A model generated the notes under the pieces. That model ran no database searches and was not told the DNA's origin. It saw nothing but the letters and a program-made list of their open reading frames with translations. From assembly GCA_910575565.1 (NCBI GenBank), contig CAJTFL010000012.1, forward strand, positions 62,001 through 126,000: a stretch of 64,000 nt of DNA, in the 5' to 3' direction. How positions within the stretch are numbered: the first letter of the stretch is position 1; each line of letters begins with the position of its first letter. The translations under genes and the position numbers were made by a program. Positions 16,664-26,218 of this stretch are shown here, piece by piece. The DNA comes from Lachnospiraceae bacterium (GTDB taxonomy: Bacteria; Bacillota; Clostridia; Lachnospirales; Lachnospiraceae).

Positions 16664-19007
16664 TCTCGTTCCCATATCCGCAAAGGTGCATAGGAAACAA
16701 AACAGAATGTCTATCTTCTGTATTGCCCTGGCTGTATTTTTGGTAACGACCATTTTCGGCATGGCAGATATGTTTATCCGCAGTCAAATCATCAAAACGC
16801 AGGCGGAAACCGGAAACTGGCATATCGGTATTCAAAATATTACCAGCGAAGATGCGGCGGTCATAGCGGCGCGGCCTGACGTTGCCGCACTTGCCCCGTA
16901 TAATGTGCTTAACTATGACGGAAAACAAGGGTACACTTTAGCGGAAACCGAAGTTGCCCTTTGTGGCAGCAATGAGCGTCTATTTGCAAAGATATTTCCC
17001 AATATGCTTTCCGAGGGAGCTTTCCCAAAGACTGATAATGAAGCAATGGTGACAGAGAGCGCCAAGGATATGCTTGACTTGCATATTGGAGATGAAATTA
17101 CAATCAGCACTCCTGCTGACCCCGACCTGGTATTTACATTGTCAGGCTTTGTAGAAAATACTGCAAACCTAATGAGCAGCGATGCCTACGGCGTGTTTTT
17201 AACAACGGAAAAGCTATATGACATTTATTTGACGAATGATAATAACGGATTGAGCGACTATCCCACTGTTTACTATGTTCAGTTTGCCAGTACATTGAAT
17301 GTGCAAAGTGAAATTGAGAATTTGAAATCTCAATGCGGCTTGTCTGGCGATCAGGTTTCAGAAAATACGAAGCTGCTTGGTCTGCTGGGACAAAGTACAA
17401 GTTCCTTTATGATACAAGTCTATGCTGCCGCCGCAGTCTTGTTTGTCCTTGTTCTGTTTGCGGGTATTATGATGATTGCAAGCAGCCTGAACAGTAATGT
17501 GGCACAGCGTACAGAATTTTTCGGATTGATGCGCTGTGTTGGAGCGACGCCTAAACAGGTTATGCGGCTGGTTCGCAAAGAGGCCCTTACCTGGTGCAAA
17601 TCCGCCATTCCTATTGGTGTTGTGACCGGCATTGCTGTGATATGGATGCTTTGCTTTATCCTGCGGCTTTTAAGCCCGGAATATTTTGGAGCGATGCCTC
17701 TTTTTAGTACAAGTTTTCCAAGCATTATTGCAGGTGTGGCAGTTGGGCTGTTGACGGTACTTATGGCCGCTCGTACTCCCGCAAAAAGAGCCGCAAAGGT
17801 TTCTCCACTGTCTGCGGTTTCCGGCAACGCAAATGATACCCGGCCAGTCAGGAAAGCAGCCAATACAAACTTGTTCAAAGTTGATGCCGCGCTTGGTATT
17901 CACCACGCAAAATCAAGTCGTAAGAATTTTATCTTGATGGTCGGCTCCTTTGGACTTAGCATTGTCCTTTTCCTTGCTTTTTCTGTTACCATTGAGTTTA
18001 TGAACCATACTCTGCGGCCTTTGCATCCGTGGACGCCGGATATATCTATCGTAAGCCCGGATAATACTTGTTCTGTTAATCGGGCTTATCTTGATGAACT
18101 GAAAAATAATGCGGCTGTCAAGTCAGCGTATGGCCGGATGTTTGCGTATCATGTGCCAATTACAGTCAATGGGCAGGAACAGCAGACAGACTTGATTTCT
18201 TATGAGCAAAAGCAATTCGAGTGGGCAAAAAGCTATATGCTGGGCGGCTCTTTGGATGCGGTGCAAAATGAGCTGAATACTGGACTGATCGTGTATGAGC
18301 CGCAGAACACCATCCAAATTGATGATACGGTATCGTTAAGCCTTAATGGACAAACGGCAGAAATAGAGATTGCAGGGATGCTCTCTGATAGTCCGTTCTA
18401 CAATTCCGCTGATGTCAGAACGATCATTTGCTCCGAAGATACATTCCGGCAATTAACGGGTCAGTCAGATTATACGGTCATTGATATGCAGCTGACAAAT
18501 CATGCTGCGGATGCAGAGGTAAATGCCATACACCGCACCTATGGGGCAGGCTGTTCCTTTGTTGACAAGCGGATGGATAACCGCAGCACTTTGAGCATCT
18601 ACTATTGCGTTTGGCTGTTCCTCTACGGTTTTTTGGCGCTGATTGCCCTGATTACCGTTTTCAATATCATCAACAGCATCGCTATGAGTGTTGCGGCGCG
18701 CACAAAGCAATATGGGGCGTTCCGGGCTGTCGGCCTAAGCGACCGTCAGCTTTCCAAAATGATTATTGCGGAGGCGGCTGCCTATGCAATCGCAGGAAGC
18801 ATCGTTGGTGCTGTCTTGGGAGTGAGCTGCAATAAGTTCCTGTTTGATTTGTTGATAAGCCGTCAATGGGGCGACCCCTGGTTACTCCCGTGGGGAAAGC
18901 TGATGGCAATTGTTTTGATTGTACTTTTCTCGATTGTTGCAGCGGTACATGGGCCGATCAAAAGAATACGAAGTATGTCCATCGTTGATACAATCAGCGC
19001 ACAGTAA
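16647..19007 (+). CDS. FtsX-domain ABC transporter permease
   Basis: 786 aa. An N-terminal helix is followed by a large extracellular domain (residues about 45-240), three helices with the FtsX signature (FFGLMRCVGATPKQVMRLVRKEALTW), a second helix and extracellular domain (about 440-640) and a second FtsX block (QYGAFRAVGLSDRQLSKMIIAEA). This is a duplicated MacB-like architecture. The start at 16647 ([20 protein letters not shown]) follows GGGAGGG and lies inside the ATPase gene. With the kinase and regulator it suggests an inducible response to a cell-envelope-active peptide; this is inference from the operon type. Confidence 0.9.
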   Translation: MKRYLDLVPISAKVHRKQNRMSIFCIALAVFLVTTIFGMADMFIRSQIIKTQAETGNWHIGIQNITSEDAAVIAARPDVAALAPYNVLNYDGKQGYTLAETEVALCGSNERLFAKIFPNMLSEGAFPKTDNEAMVTESAKDMLDLHIGDEITISTPADPDLVFTLSGFVENTANLMSSDAYGVFLTTEKLYDIYLTNDNNGLSDYPTVYYVQFASTLNVQSEIENLKSQCGLSGDQVSENTKLLGLLGQSTSSFMIQVYAAAAVLFVLVLFAGIMMIASSLNSNVAQRTEFFGLMRCVGATPKQVMRLVRKEALTWCKSAIPIGVVTGIAVIWMLCFILRLLSPEYFGAMPLFSTSFPSIIAGVAVGLLTVLMAARTPAKRAAKVSPLSAVSGNANDTRPVRKAANTNLFKVDAALGIHHAKSSRKNFILMVGSFGLSIVLFLAFSVTIEFMNHTLRPLHPWTPDISIVSPDNTCSVNRAYLDELKNNAAVKSAYGRMFAYHVPITVNGQEQQTDLISYEQKQFEWAKSYMLGGSLDAVQNELNTGLIVYEPQNTIQIDDTVSLSLNGQTAEIEIAGMLSDSPFYNSADVRTIICSEDTFRQLTGQSDYTVIDMQLTNHAADAEVNAIHRTYGAGCSFVDKRMDNRSTLSIYYCVWLFLYGFLALIALITVFNIINSIAMSVAARTKQYGAFRAVGLSDRQLSKMIIAEAAAYAIAGSIVGAVLGVSCNKFLFDLLISRQWGDPWLLPWGKLMAIVLIVLFSIVAAVHGPIKRIRSMSIVDTISAQ

Positions 19008-19018
19008 GCACAGAAATT

Positions 19019-19053
19019 ATGGCAGGCGTCTTGAATTTGCCTGCCATTTTTCT
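19019..19053 (+). terminator. Terminator of the two-component/ABC operon
   Basis: ATGGCAGGC and GCCTGCCAT pair around an 11-nt loop, followed by TTTTTCT. Confidence 0.8.
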
Positions 19054-19060
19054 ACCTTAT

Positions 19061-20671
19061 TTATCCAACATATTTCTTAAGGGTCGCCCGAACCGCTCCC
19101 GCTCCTGCGATCTCCTCCACGAACATCTCCTCTACCCGTTCGCCTATCCCGGCCTGGTACAGATCAATCCCAAAAATATTGGCATTGGAAAGGATCGGCT
19201 TTAACTGCCCTTTATAGGTATCCGGCTGCCCCACCTTAATGCCTTCCAACTGCTTGGTCAGCTCCGGAACCATAGGATCGGCAGACAGCTCAAACGCTTT
19301 CCCCTCATCATCTACCGCCAGAAGGTATCTGCACCATCCTGCCAGAGCCAGGGGGATAGCCGTCAGCTTTTTCGCGTCCCCATACTTTGCCACATAGGAC
19401 TTAATGGTTTCCCCGTAACGGATGCCCACCTTCTGGGAAGTATCCGTGGCAATCCTTTGGGGCGTGTCCGGCATAAAGGGATTGGGAATCCGCACATTGA
19501 TTACTTCATCCACAAAATCTTTCGGGGACAGGATGCCGGGATCCGTCACCACCGGCATACCCTCTGCCGGGCCGATCTGGTGAACCAGCTTATTTAACTG
19601 CTCGTCCTTCATCTCATCCGCAATCAGATCGTACCCCAGGACGCAGCCGTAAACCGCCAGCGCCGTGTGCAGCGGGTTTAAGCAGGTGGTCACTTTCATC
19701 CGCTCTACCTTATTTACCGTATCCCGATCCGTCACATAAACCCCTGCCTTTTCCAGCGCGGGCCTTCCGTTGGGGAACTTGTCCTCGATTACCAGATACT
19801 GGGGGCCCTCCGCATTCACAAAAGGCGCGATATACGTTTTCTTGGAGGTAATCACCGGGGCCATATCCTCCACTCCCGCCTTTTCCAGCTCTTCCTTCAC
19901 GGAATCCGCCGGGCGGGGAGTGATCTTATCGATCATGGACCAAGGGAAGGATACCTGCTTCTCATCGGAAAGGTATGCCACAAACCCTTCGTCCACAAAG
20001 CCCTTCTTCTGCCACTCCTTCGCCATGGCGATCACGGAAGCCTGCAGCTTCTCCCCGTTGTGGGAGCAGTTATCCATGGAAACTACGGCTAAAGGCGTCT
20101 TGCAGGACTGATACCGCTCATGCAGCAGGGCGCACACCACCGCCATGGCAGAGCCCGGCTTCCCCGGCCCTGCATCGATATCCGCCTGGATAAAGGGAAA
20201 GAAATTCCCGTCCGCGCCCTTTAAGGCATACCCCTTCTCCGTGATGGTAAAGGAGATCATCTGCAGGCCGGGATTTGCAAATATTTCTTTCAGCCGTCCC
20301 CACTGTGCTTCATCCCCGGACTGAGCCTTGATGGCCTCGGTCAGGGAACCGATCACCTGCTTTTCGGTGGAGCCGTCCGCCTTCAAGGTGACTGCCAAAA
20401 CCAGATTGTCATACGGCTTATAAATCTTATCCACCACATCAAAGTCAAAAGTTTCCACGCAGGTTATCCCCTTGTCCAAAACACCCTTTTCCAGCAGGGT
20501 ATCGGCCAGGCCGCCGATAAAGATACGGAAAATATTCCCCGCCCCAAAATGTACCCAGGACGGGGCGGCCTTCGTATCCGCCGCCACCTTTTCCACGTCA
20601 TACGCAGGAAGCTTAATTCCCGCTGCCTCCCAGGCTTTCTTATCCTTTAACCCTTCAATCGTTAACTTCAT
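19061..20671 (-). CDS. Mannitol dehydrogenase-family oxidoreductase (fructuronate reductase-like)
   Basis: 536 aa when started at the ATG at 20671, five nt after GGAGG. The N-terminus has a Rossmann-like segment (PSWVHFGAGNIFRIFIGGLADTLL). The polyol-dehydrogenase core includes VVSMDNCSHNGEKL, the catalytic Lys region KVERMKVTTCLNPLHTALAVYGC, and PRPADSV upstream. The family reversibly oxidises mannitol, altronate or mannonate with NAD(H). The length fits UxuB/UxaB-like enzymes. It is divergent from the zinc dehydrogenase gene at 21275; together they suggest polyol or sugar-acid catabolism. The exact substrate cannot be read. Confidence 0.85.
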   Translation of the reverse strand: MKLTIEGLKDKKAWEAAGIKLPAYDVEKVAADTKAAPSWVHFGAGNIFRIFIGGLADTLLEKGVLDKGITCVETFDFDVVDKIYKPYDNLVLAVTLKADGSTEKQVIGSLTEAIKAQSGDEAQWGRLKEIFANPGLQMISFTITEKGYALKGADGNFFPFIQADIDAGPGKPGSAMAVVCALLHERYQSCKTPLAVVSMDNCSHNGEKLQASVIAMAKEWQKKGFVDEGFVAYLSDEKQVSFPWSMIDKITPRPADSVKEELEKAGVEDMAPVITSKKTYIAPFVNAEGPQYLVIEDKFPNGRPALEKAGVYVTDRDTVNKVERMKVTTCLNPLHTALAVYGCVLGYDLIADEMKDEQLNKLVHQIGPAEGMPVVTDPGILSPKDFVDEVINVRIPNPFMPDTPQRIATDTSQKVGIRYGETIKSYVAKYGDAKKLTAIPLALAGWCRYLLAVDDEGKAFELSADPMVPELTKQLEGIKVGQPDTYKGQLKPILSNANIFGIDLYQAGIGERVEEMFVEEIAGAGAVRATLKKYVG

Positions 20672-20794
20672 CTTTTCCTCCATTCTGCGCCTCTTTTTAA
20701 GCACAATGCGCCTAATCCCGCCAGGCATAGCCCTATGCCTGGAACCTGCCCGATGCCCGTTTCATGGCCCGCTGATACTGCCTTGCGGCATTTG

Positions 20795-20890
20795 CATAGC
20801 TGCGTGATTTCACTGCATAGCTGCGCGGTTCACCGCATAACTGCGTGATTTCACTGCATAGCTGCGCGGTTCACCGCATAACTACGCGGC
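20795..20890. repeat. 41-bp tandem repeat in intergenic region
   Basis: Two full units and a partial third alternate a 21-bp word (CATAGCTGCGTGATTTCACTG) stated here in two parts, CATAGCTGCG and TGATTTCACTG, with a 20-bp word CATAGCTGCGCGGTTCACCG. The region between the two dehydrogenase genes (20672-21274) holds no gene. Confidence 0.75.
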
Positions 20891-21197
20891 AGCCATCCTT
20901 AATGAGCCAAAATGCCAGCCGTTTATAGGATGCCCGGTTTCTTCGGAATAATCCCCTAAAGCCGCCATCCAGCCAACAGCGCCACGACGCAAAAGAAGCT
21001 TCCCTGTCATTGGCCGCCCTTATCCGTCCGCATAATTATACGCCGCCCGCAGTCCAAGGATTTTCCTGCATTGCCATTTACTGCATCTATATGCTATAGT
21101 AATATATTTTTTCCCTATATTCAATCCCTAATTTTCATTTTTTTCCTTCCGCTTTTTTGTTAATTTCGCCTATTCACTTCCTTAGCATTTTTAGATA

Positions 21198-21251
21198 TTG
21201 ACTTTTTTCCCCGGAAAATTTATTATATCTATATTAGTGTTTCACAAACAC
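21198..21251 (+). promoter_or_regulatory. Promoter and operator of the zinc dehydrogenase gene
   Basis: TTGACT (-35, 21198-21203), 17-bp spacer, TATTAT (-10, 21221-21226). The perfect palindrome GTGTTTCACAAACAC (21237-21251) covers the expected transcription start and is a good repressor site. Confidence 0.65.
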
Positions 21252-21274
21252 GGAAAAAGGAGTGATATATTACC

Positions 21275-22303
21275 ATGAAAGCAGTACAAATTATTCAGCC
21301 AAACGAACTGAAAATCATTGATGTGGAAAAACCAGTGATCGACGAGAAGAACAACGTCCTGGTGAAGATGACCGCCGCCGGGATCTGCGGATCCGACGTA
21401 GGGATCTATCACGGAACCAACGCCGCCGCCACCTATCCCCGGATTATCGGCCATGAGATGGTAGGACGGGTAGCTGAGGTAGGCCCTGGCGTAACCCAGG
21501 TAAAGGCAGGCGACCGGGTAATCGTAAACCAGGTGACTAGCTGCGGGCACTGCTATCCCTGCCGGATTGGCCGTGGGAATGTGTGCGATAGCCTGGCCGT
21601 GCGCGGCGTACATATCGACGGCGGCTACCGGGAATTTTTAGCCGTCCCCGAATCGGACTGCTACCTTCTCCCCGACTCCCTCTCCGATAAAGACGCCGTA
21701 ATGATCGAGCCTACCACCATCGCCATCCAGTCCTGCACCAGGGCCGAGCTGAAAAAGGACGATATGCTGTTAATCTACGGCTCCGGCGCTCTGGGCAGCA
21801 CCATCTTAAAGATCGCCCGGCTGATGTGCGACCATATTATCGTAGCCGACATTGTGGATGACAAGCTGGAAGCCGCCAAGGCTAACGGAGCAAAATACAC
21901 CATTAACGTAATGAAGGAAGATTTGGTGGAAAAGGTTAAAGAATACACCGAAGGCCACGGCTCAACCGTATCCATCGACTCCGCCTGCACCAAGGATTCC
22001 CTGATCCAGCTGTTAAAAGCTACCGGCAATGCCGGGCGGGTGATGACCATGGGCTTCTCCGTGGCCGGGACAGAGGTAAACCAGTTCCTGATCACCTCCA
22101 AAGAGTTAGATGTGCGCGGCTCCCGCCTGCAGAATAAGATGTTCGGGAAAGCCATCCAGCTGATCCATGAAGGCAAGCTGGATTTAAACGGCGCCGTTTC
22201 CCACACCTTCCCGCTGCTAAAGGCTCAGGAAGCCTTCGACTTCGTAGACAGCCACGATCCCTCCATCCGCAAGATCGTGCTTACCTTCGATTGCTTTGAA
22301 TAA
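21275..22303 (+). CDS. Zinc-binding alcohol dehydrogenase (MDR superfamily)
   Basis: 342 aa, full length. The N-terminal GroES-like domain has the catalytic zinc Cys in [14 protein letters not shown], the following [15 protein letters not shown], and a structural-zinc segment with Cys residues in [17 protein letters not shown]. The Rossmann domain carries [18 protein letters not shown]. Relatives act on polyols or sugar acids (sorbitol, L-idonate, threonine). AAAAAGGAG precedes the ATG. It is transcribed from its own operator-controlled promoter, divergent from the mannitol-dehydrogenase-family gene. The exact substrate is unknown. Confidence 0.9.
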   Translation: MKAVQIIQPNELKIIDVEKPVIDEKNNVLVKMTAAGICGSDVGIYHGTNAAATYPRIIGHEMVGRVAEVGPGVTQVKAGDRVIVNQVTSCGHCYPCRIGRGNVCDSLAVRGVHIDGGYREFLAVPESDCYLLPDSLSDKDAVMIEPTTIAIQSCTRAELKKDDMLLIYGSGALGSTILKIARLMCDHIIVADIVDDKLEAAKANGAKYTINVMKEDLVEKVKEYTEGHGSTVSIDSACTKDSLIQLLKATGNAGRVMTMGFSVAGTEVNQFLITSKELDVRGSRLQNKMFGKAIQLIHEGKLDLNGAVSHTFPLLKAQEAFDFVDSHDPSIRKIVLTFDCFE

Positions 22304-22310
22304 ATCAAGT

Positions 22311-22371
22311 ATCCCGCGGCGTTCGTCAAATGCCCGTGCAAGCACGCACTTGACTCATTGCCGCGGGAATA
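22311..22371. repeat. Dispersed hairpin repeat, copy 1
   Basis: ATCCCGCGGC and GCCGCGGGAT-type arms (CCCGCGGC 22313-22320, GCCGCGGG 22360-22367) enclose a ~39-nt loop with GTTCGTCAAATG, CAAGCACG and TCATTG. A second copy lies at 33451-33514. Both begin within 25 nt after a stop codon. Confidence 0.6.
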
Positions 22372-22381
22372 AATGGATTGC

Positions 22382-22430
22382 AAAAACCAGGATTGGAGCA
22401 AAGCTTCGCCTCATCCCTGGTTTTTTATTT
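22382..22430 (+). terminator. Terminator of the zinc dehydrogenase gene
   Basis: AAAAACCAGGAT and ATCCCTGGTTTTTT pair over a loop containing a second small stem (AAGCTT); a long T-tract follows. The A-rich left arm would let it work on the other strand as well. Confidence 0.7.
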
Positions 22431-22486
22431 TTCCGCTTTTTATTTTTCTAATTTTTCTTATTCTTCTTTTATCACCTTTGGGGCTG

Positions 22487-23197
22487 CTAGTCATCGGTGA
22501 AATACCCGGAGTAGGCCGTATATATATGGCGGAAGCCTTCCAGCCAGCGCCCAAGGTGCTCCGTATAAAATCCTTCCATATCCACTCCCGCAGGAATCCC
22601 CATCATCAGATAGTAGTATAAATTTTCATGCTGCTCTAAGATCTGGGACTGGTCAATCTCATTGGCTAAGGTGTCCAGATACCTCACCCGGTCATAATGG
22701 GAGCAAAGGCTGTGGACGCTGATCCAAATCCTTTCCCTGTGGCTGAACTGGTAAAACAGGCGGTGAAGCTCGTTATCCATCTCAAAAAACCTGTCGCTGA
22801 CCGCGCCTTTGGAACGCTTAAGCTCCTCACCCTGGGCGTCAATGTTTTCCCGGATCTGCCTCATCTGCTCAGGGGAAAGGGTTCCCGCTAACTCCTTGAC
22901 GATGGCGCTCTCCAGGATCCTGCGCATAAAATACCCTTCCTTCACATGGCTTAAGCTGATTCTGCTCACCTTGCTCCCCCGCTGAGGCAGGATATCCACA
23001 AGCCCCTCATTCCGCAGCAGAATCAGCGCTTCCCGGATAGGCGTGCGGCTCATCCCCAGCTGCTCCCCCAGCTCCGCCTCATTTAACGGGACGCCAGGCG
23101 TTAAGCGGAGCAGCATAATATTCCTTCTCAGCGCCCAGTAGGAATAGGCGCGGCTGTTCTCCTCCGGATAACGCTCCCGCGAAACTTCAAGTACCAT
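22487..23197 (-). CDS. GntR-family regulator, FCD (FadR-like) subgroup
   Basis: 236 aa. The N-terminal winged HTH (VPLNEAELGEQLGMSRTPIREALILLRNEGLVDILPQRGSKVSRI) is a textbook GntR domain. The C-terminal ~140 residues are the helical FCD effector domain (FEMDNELHRLFYQFS with the metal-binding Asp/His pattern). GGGAGGGG precedes the ATG. It lies 45 nt downstream of the ABC ATPase gene on the same strand, so it probably regulates that transporter operon and perhaps the palindrome at 21237-21251. The ligand is likely a small carboxylic acid by family analogy. Confidence 0.88.
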   Translation of the reverse strand: MVLEVSRERYPEENSRAYSYWALRRNIMLLRLTPGVPLNEAELGEQLGMSRTPIREALILLRNEGLVDILPQRGSKVSRISLSHVKEGYFMRRILESAIVKELAGTLSPEQMRQIRENIDAQGEELKRSKGAVSDRFFEMDNELHRLFYQFSHRERIWISVHSLCSHYDRVRYLDTLANEIDQSQILEQHENLYYYLMMGIPAGVDMEGFYTEHLGRWLEGFRHIYTAYSGYFTDD

Positions 23198-23241
23198 CTG
23201 CCGCCCCTCCCAGTCTATGCGCCCAGCCTTTGATCCTGCTC

Positions 23242-23964
23242 TTAAAGAACCTTTTCCAAAAACGACTTGGCCCGCTCCGTCTCCGGCTCCCCGAAAAACT
23301 GATCCGGCGTGCCATCCTCCAAGATCTGCCCGTCGTCAATAAAGCATATCCGATCGGAAACCTCCCTGGCAAACCCCATCTCATGGGTCACTAAAGCCAT
23401 GGTAATTCCCGTATGAGCCAGCTCCTTGATCACCTCCAGCACTTCCTTCACCATCTCCGGATCCAGGGCCGAGGTGGGCTCGTCAAACAGCATGATTTTC
23501 GGCTCCATAGCCAGGGCCCTTGCGATGGCGATCCTCTGCTTCTGGCCGCCAGAAAGCTTTCCCGGGTAGGTCTCTGCCTTGTCCGATAAGCCCACCAGCT
23601 TCAAAAGCTCCTCAGCCTTCTCCCTGGCTTCCTTTGAAGACAGCTTGTTCACCCGCATAGGCGCATACGTCATGTTTTCCATAACCGTCATATGGGGAAA
23701 CAGGTTAAAATGCTGGAACACCATGCCGATATCCTTCCGGATAGCCTGGACATCCGTCTTCGGCTGGGTAATGTCCTGGCCTTCAATCAGCACCTGGCCC
23801 TTGGTCGGCCTTTCCAACAGGTTAATGCACCTTAAGATCGTGGATTTTCCTGAACCGGATGGGCCGATAAGCGTCACTACCTGGCCCTTTCCAATGGTAA
23901 AATTAATGCCCTTCAGCACATTCAGCTTCCCGAAATCCTTATATACGTTACGCAGCTCGATCAC
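23242..23964 (-). CDS. Polar amino-acid ABC transporter ATP-binding protein (GlnQ type)
   Basis: 240 aa with GTG start overlapping the permease gene by 17 bp. Walker [16 protein letters not shown]-loop [17 protein letters not shown], signature [20 protein letters not shown], Walker [15 protein letters not shown] and His-loop VTHE are all present. The sequence is typical of PAAT-family importers for glutamine, arginine, cystine and similar amino acids. It energises the permease at 23948-24616. Confidence 0.93.
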   Translation of the reverse strand: MIELRNVYKDFGKLNVLKGINFTIGKGQVVTLIGPSGSGKSTILRCINLLERPTKGQVLIEGQDITQPKTDVQAIRKDIGMVFQHFNLFPHMTVMENMTYAPMRVNKLSSKEAREKAEELLKLVGLSDKAETYPGKLSGGQKQRIAIARALAMEPKIMLFDEPTSALDPEMVKEVLEVIKELAHTGITMALVTHEMGFAREVSDRICFIDDGQILEDGTPDQFFGEPETERAKSFLEKVL

Positions 23965-24616
23965 TACGGTTTACCCACCTTTCCAGTCGATTCGCAAATG
24001 CAGACAAAATCATCACAAATATATAGTAAATTAATGCAATCACCAAATACGGCTCAAAGAACCGGAAACTCATCACGGTAATCTGATCCGCCGCCCTTAA
24101 AAGCTCAACCGCGCCGATATACGATAGAATAGAGGTTTCCTTCAGCAGGGCAATGGTTTCATTGACCAGGCTGGGAAGGATATGCTTAATGGCCTGGGGC
24201 AGGATAATGTCCTTCATCATATCCTTATACCCGATGCCAAGGGACTGGGCCGCCTCATACTGCCCCTTATCCACAGCCTGGATGCCGCCCCTGAAAATCT
24301 CGGAGATATAAGCCGCGGAATTTAGGGAAAAGGTCAGGATACCGGACTGGGTCGTGGTAAAGGTAAGGTTTAACAGCTTTGGAAGGCCGAAATGGACGAT
24401 ACAAAGCTGCACCAGCAAAGGCGTCCCCCGAAAGACAGAGGTATACACCCGCCCAAACCAGACAAACGGCTTCCACTGGCTGATCTTTAACAGGGAAAGC
24501 AGTACGCCTAAAATAAATCCGAAGACAGCACAAATCGCTGTCATTTTCAGCGTAAGAATTGCGCCATGGTATAAAAATGGCCAATATTGCCAGACACAGG
24601 AAAAATCAAGGTTCAT
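23948..24616 (-). CDS. Polar amino-acid ABC transporter permease
   Basis: 222 aa with about five transmembrane helices and the HisM/GlnP-type EAA loop ([32 protein letters not shown]). AAGGAGCGG precedes the ATG at 24616. It sits in the operon binding protein-permease-ATPase-GntR, separated from the binding-protein gene by 309 bp. Confidence 0.92.
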   Translation of the reverse strand: MNLDFSCVWQYWPFLYHGAILTLKMTAICAVFGFILGVLLSLLKISQWKPFVWFGRVYTSVFRGTPLLVQLCIVHFGLPKLLNLTFTTTQSGILTFSLNSAAYISEIFRGGIQAVDKGQYEAAQSLGIGYKDMMKDIILPQAIKHILPSLVNETIALLKETSILSYIGAVELLRAADQITVMSFRFFEPYLVIALIYYIFVMILSAFANRLERWVNRSDRAA

Positions 24617-24925
24617 ATGTGCCGCTCCTTCATCATAACTATATCATATCATTAACGAATCTTTTCGGCAATCATTATGCCGTGGCAAAGGAAATTCGGA
24701 ATGCCTGGTAAAGCGGGGCAGACCCTCCGCTTTGCTGCTTCCTCATATCCCTATGCTGCTATCGCAGCTTGACAGGTTAAAACAAATTTTTCTGCCTGTA
24801 CAGCTGCCCATCCGATGGCTTGCCGCCTAAATGTCATCCGGCAGCTTGCTATCTAAATGCCGCCAAGCGACAGTCTCGCTACAGAATAACCCGCTCACTT
24901 AAATATCGCCAGGCAGCATCCTCAT
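24617..24925. other. Intergenic stretch without recognisable gene
   Basis: The 309-bp gap between the permease and binding-protein genes shows only loosely repeated words (CAGCTTG, CTTGCTATCTAAATGCCGCC, CGCTTAAAT). No convincing terminator was found. It may be a processing or attenuation region that sets a higher binding-protein level, but nothing specific is visible. Confidence 0.3.
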
Positions 24926-25858
24926 TTACAGGATAAACTGCTCGCTTAAATGGCTGGCAATGATCTCATCCAGCTCCCCATTTTCCATCATTTCCTTTAG
25001 GGTATTGTTAAAAGCTTCATAATAGGGGGATTCTTTGGGGAAGCCTATGGCAAAGCAGTCCTCCGTCTTATCCAACAGGCTCATTTCCAGGCCCTCGTTC
25101 TGCTTTAAGAACTCCGTAGCCCCCGCGCCATCGATAATGCAGGCATCCGCCCTCTTGCTCTTAACCTCTTCGATACAGGCCGGGCTTCCCTGGATTCCCA
25201 CAGTCTCCGCCCCTTCCACGCCTTCCGCCACCTGCTGGTAGTTCGTCCCGAACACATAGGCAATCTTCTTCCCCTTTAAGGAGTCTAAGTCCGGGTAGCT
25301 GTCCCCCGTCCGGTAAACGATGGCATTCCTGGGGTAAAAGAAAATCTCAGAGAAATCCAGGGTCTGACGCCGCTCCTCGTTGGGAGACATCCCGCCGCTG
25401 CAAAAATCAATCTGTCCCGCCTGGATTGCTGCCATTAAGCTTTTAAAGGGCATATCCATAAACTCAACCGTGCCGCCGTTCTTCTCCACAACGGCCTTGA
25501 TGATATCTATATTCATTCCCACATACGTTTTGCTGCCGTCAGCCGCCATCTCGATGGACTCAAAGGGAACAAAGGTCGCGGAACACCCTACCTTTACCGT
25601 CTTCCCGTTAAAGGGATTGTCCGCCGCTGGCTCTTTGGCCTCCTCCTTGCCTTCCTCCGCCTCTTTGGTATCCGCGGCAGCATCGGCCTCCGTCTCTGCC
25701 TTCTTTGTCTCTTCTTTTCCAGCCTCCTGGCTTCCCTCCTGCCCGGCGGCTGCCGCCTCCGTCTGTGCCGCCGTGGTTTCCGGCGCGGAGCCTCCACAAG
25801 CAGACAATGCCGCAGCCGTCATGGCTGCACATAACCATAATGCAAGTTTTTTCATCAT
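24926..25858 (-). CDS. Amino-acid ABC transporter substrate-binding lipoprotein
   Basis: 310 aa from the ATG at 25858 behind AAGGAGAGGAG; the longer frame adds an implausible 63-residue leader. The signal peptide ends in the lipobox LSAC (MMKKLALWLCAAMTAAALSAC), so it is a lipoprotein. A ~65-residue Ala/Glu/Lys-rich spacer follows, longer than usual. The SBP_bac_3 domain has TFVPFESIE, VGMNIDIIKAVVEKNG, FDLI-like FMDMPFKSLMAAIQAGQIDFCSGGMS and ERRQTLDFSEIFF. It binds a polar amino acid outside the cell and delivers it to the adjacent permease. Confidence 0.92.
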   Translation of the reverse strand: MMKKLALWLCAAMTAAALSACGGSAPETTAAQTEAAAAGQEGSQEAGKEETKKAETEADAAADTKEAEEGKEEAKEPAADNPFNGKTVKVGCSATFVPFESIEMAADGSKTYVGMNIDIIKAVVEKNGGTVEFMDMPFKSLMAAIQAGQIDFCSGGMSPNEERRQTLDFSEIFFYPRNAIVYRTGDSYPDLDSLKGKKIAYVFGTNYQQVAEGVEGAETVGIQGSPACIEEVKSKRADACIIDGAGATEFLKQNEGLEMSLLDKTEDCFAIGFPKESPYYEAFNNTLKEMMENGELDEIIASHLSEQFIL

Positions 25859-26110
25859 ATTCTCCTCTCCTTCCACCGCATATTTACCAGTTGCCGCATT
25901 AAAACGCGCCTTTTTCTCTAAATCGCGGTGCAATTCGTCAAACATCATAGCATAAATATGCAAAATAATCAATACGGATCCTGCATAAACTGATAAGCGG
26001 TTCTCCCTGGATTTTAACCCTTGCTTAAAAGACCTTCTTGCATTCACCGATTAAAATGCTATACTTATAGTAAAATTAAAATGATGGGATGCCAGAATCA
26101 AATGGCCAAA

Positions 26111-26142
26111 AATCCTTATGCAGGCTTGCCTGCATAAGGATT
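26111..26142. repeat. Perfect 15-bp inverted repeat
   Basis: AATCCTTATGCAGGC and GCCTGCATAAGGATT are separated by TT. It lies between the divergent binding-protein and deacetylase genes and has no T-tract. It could be an operator or a dispersed hairpin element. Confidence 0.6.
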
Positions 26143-26218
26143 CTTCCGCCCTTCGTGCTCCCACAATCGAGAAGTCAAAAAAATAGCAAAACAGGAAAAT
26201 ACATCAGGAGATAAGATT

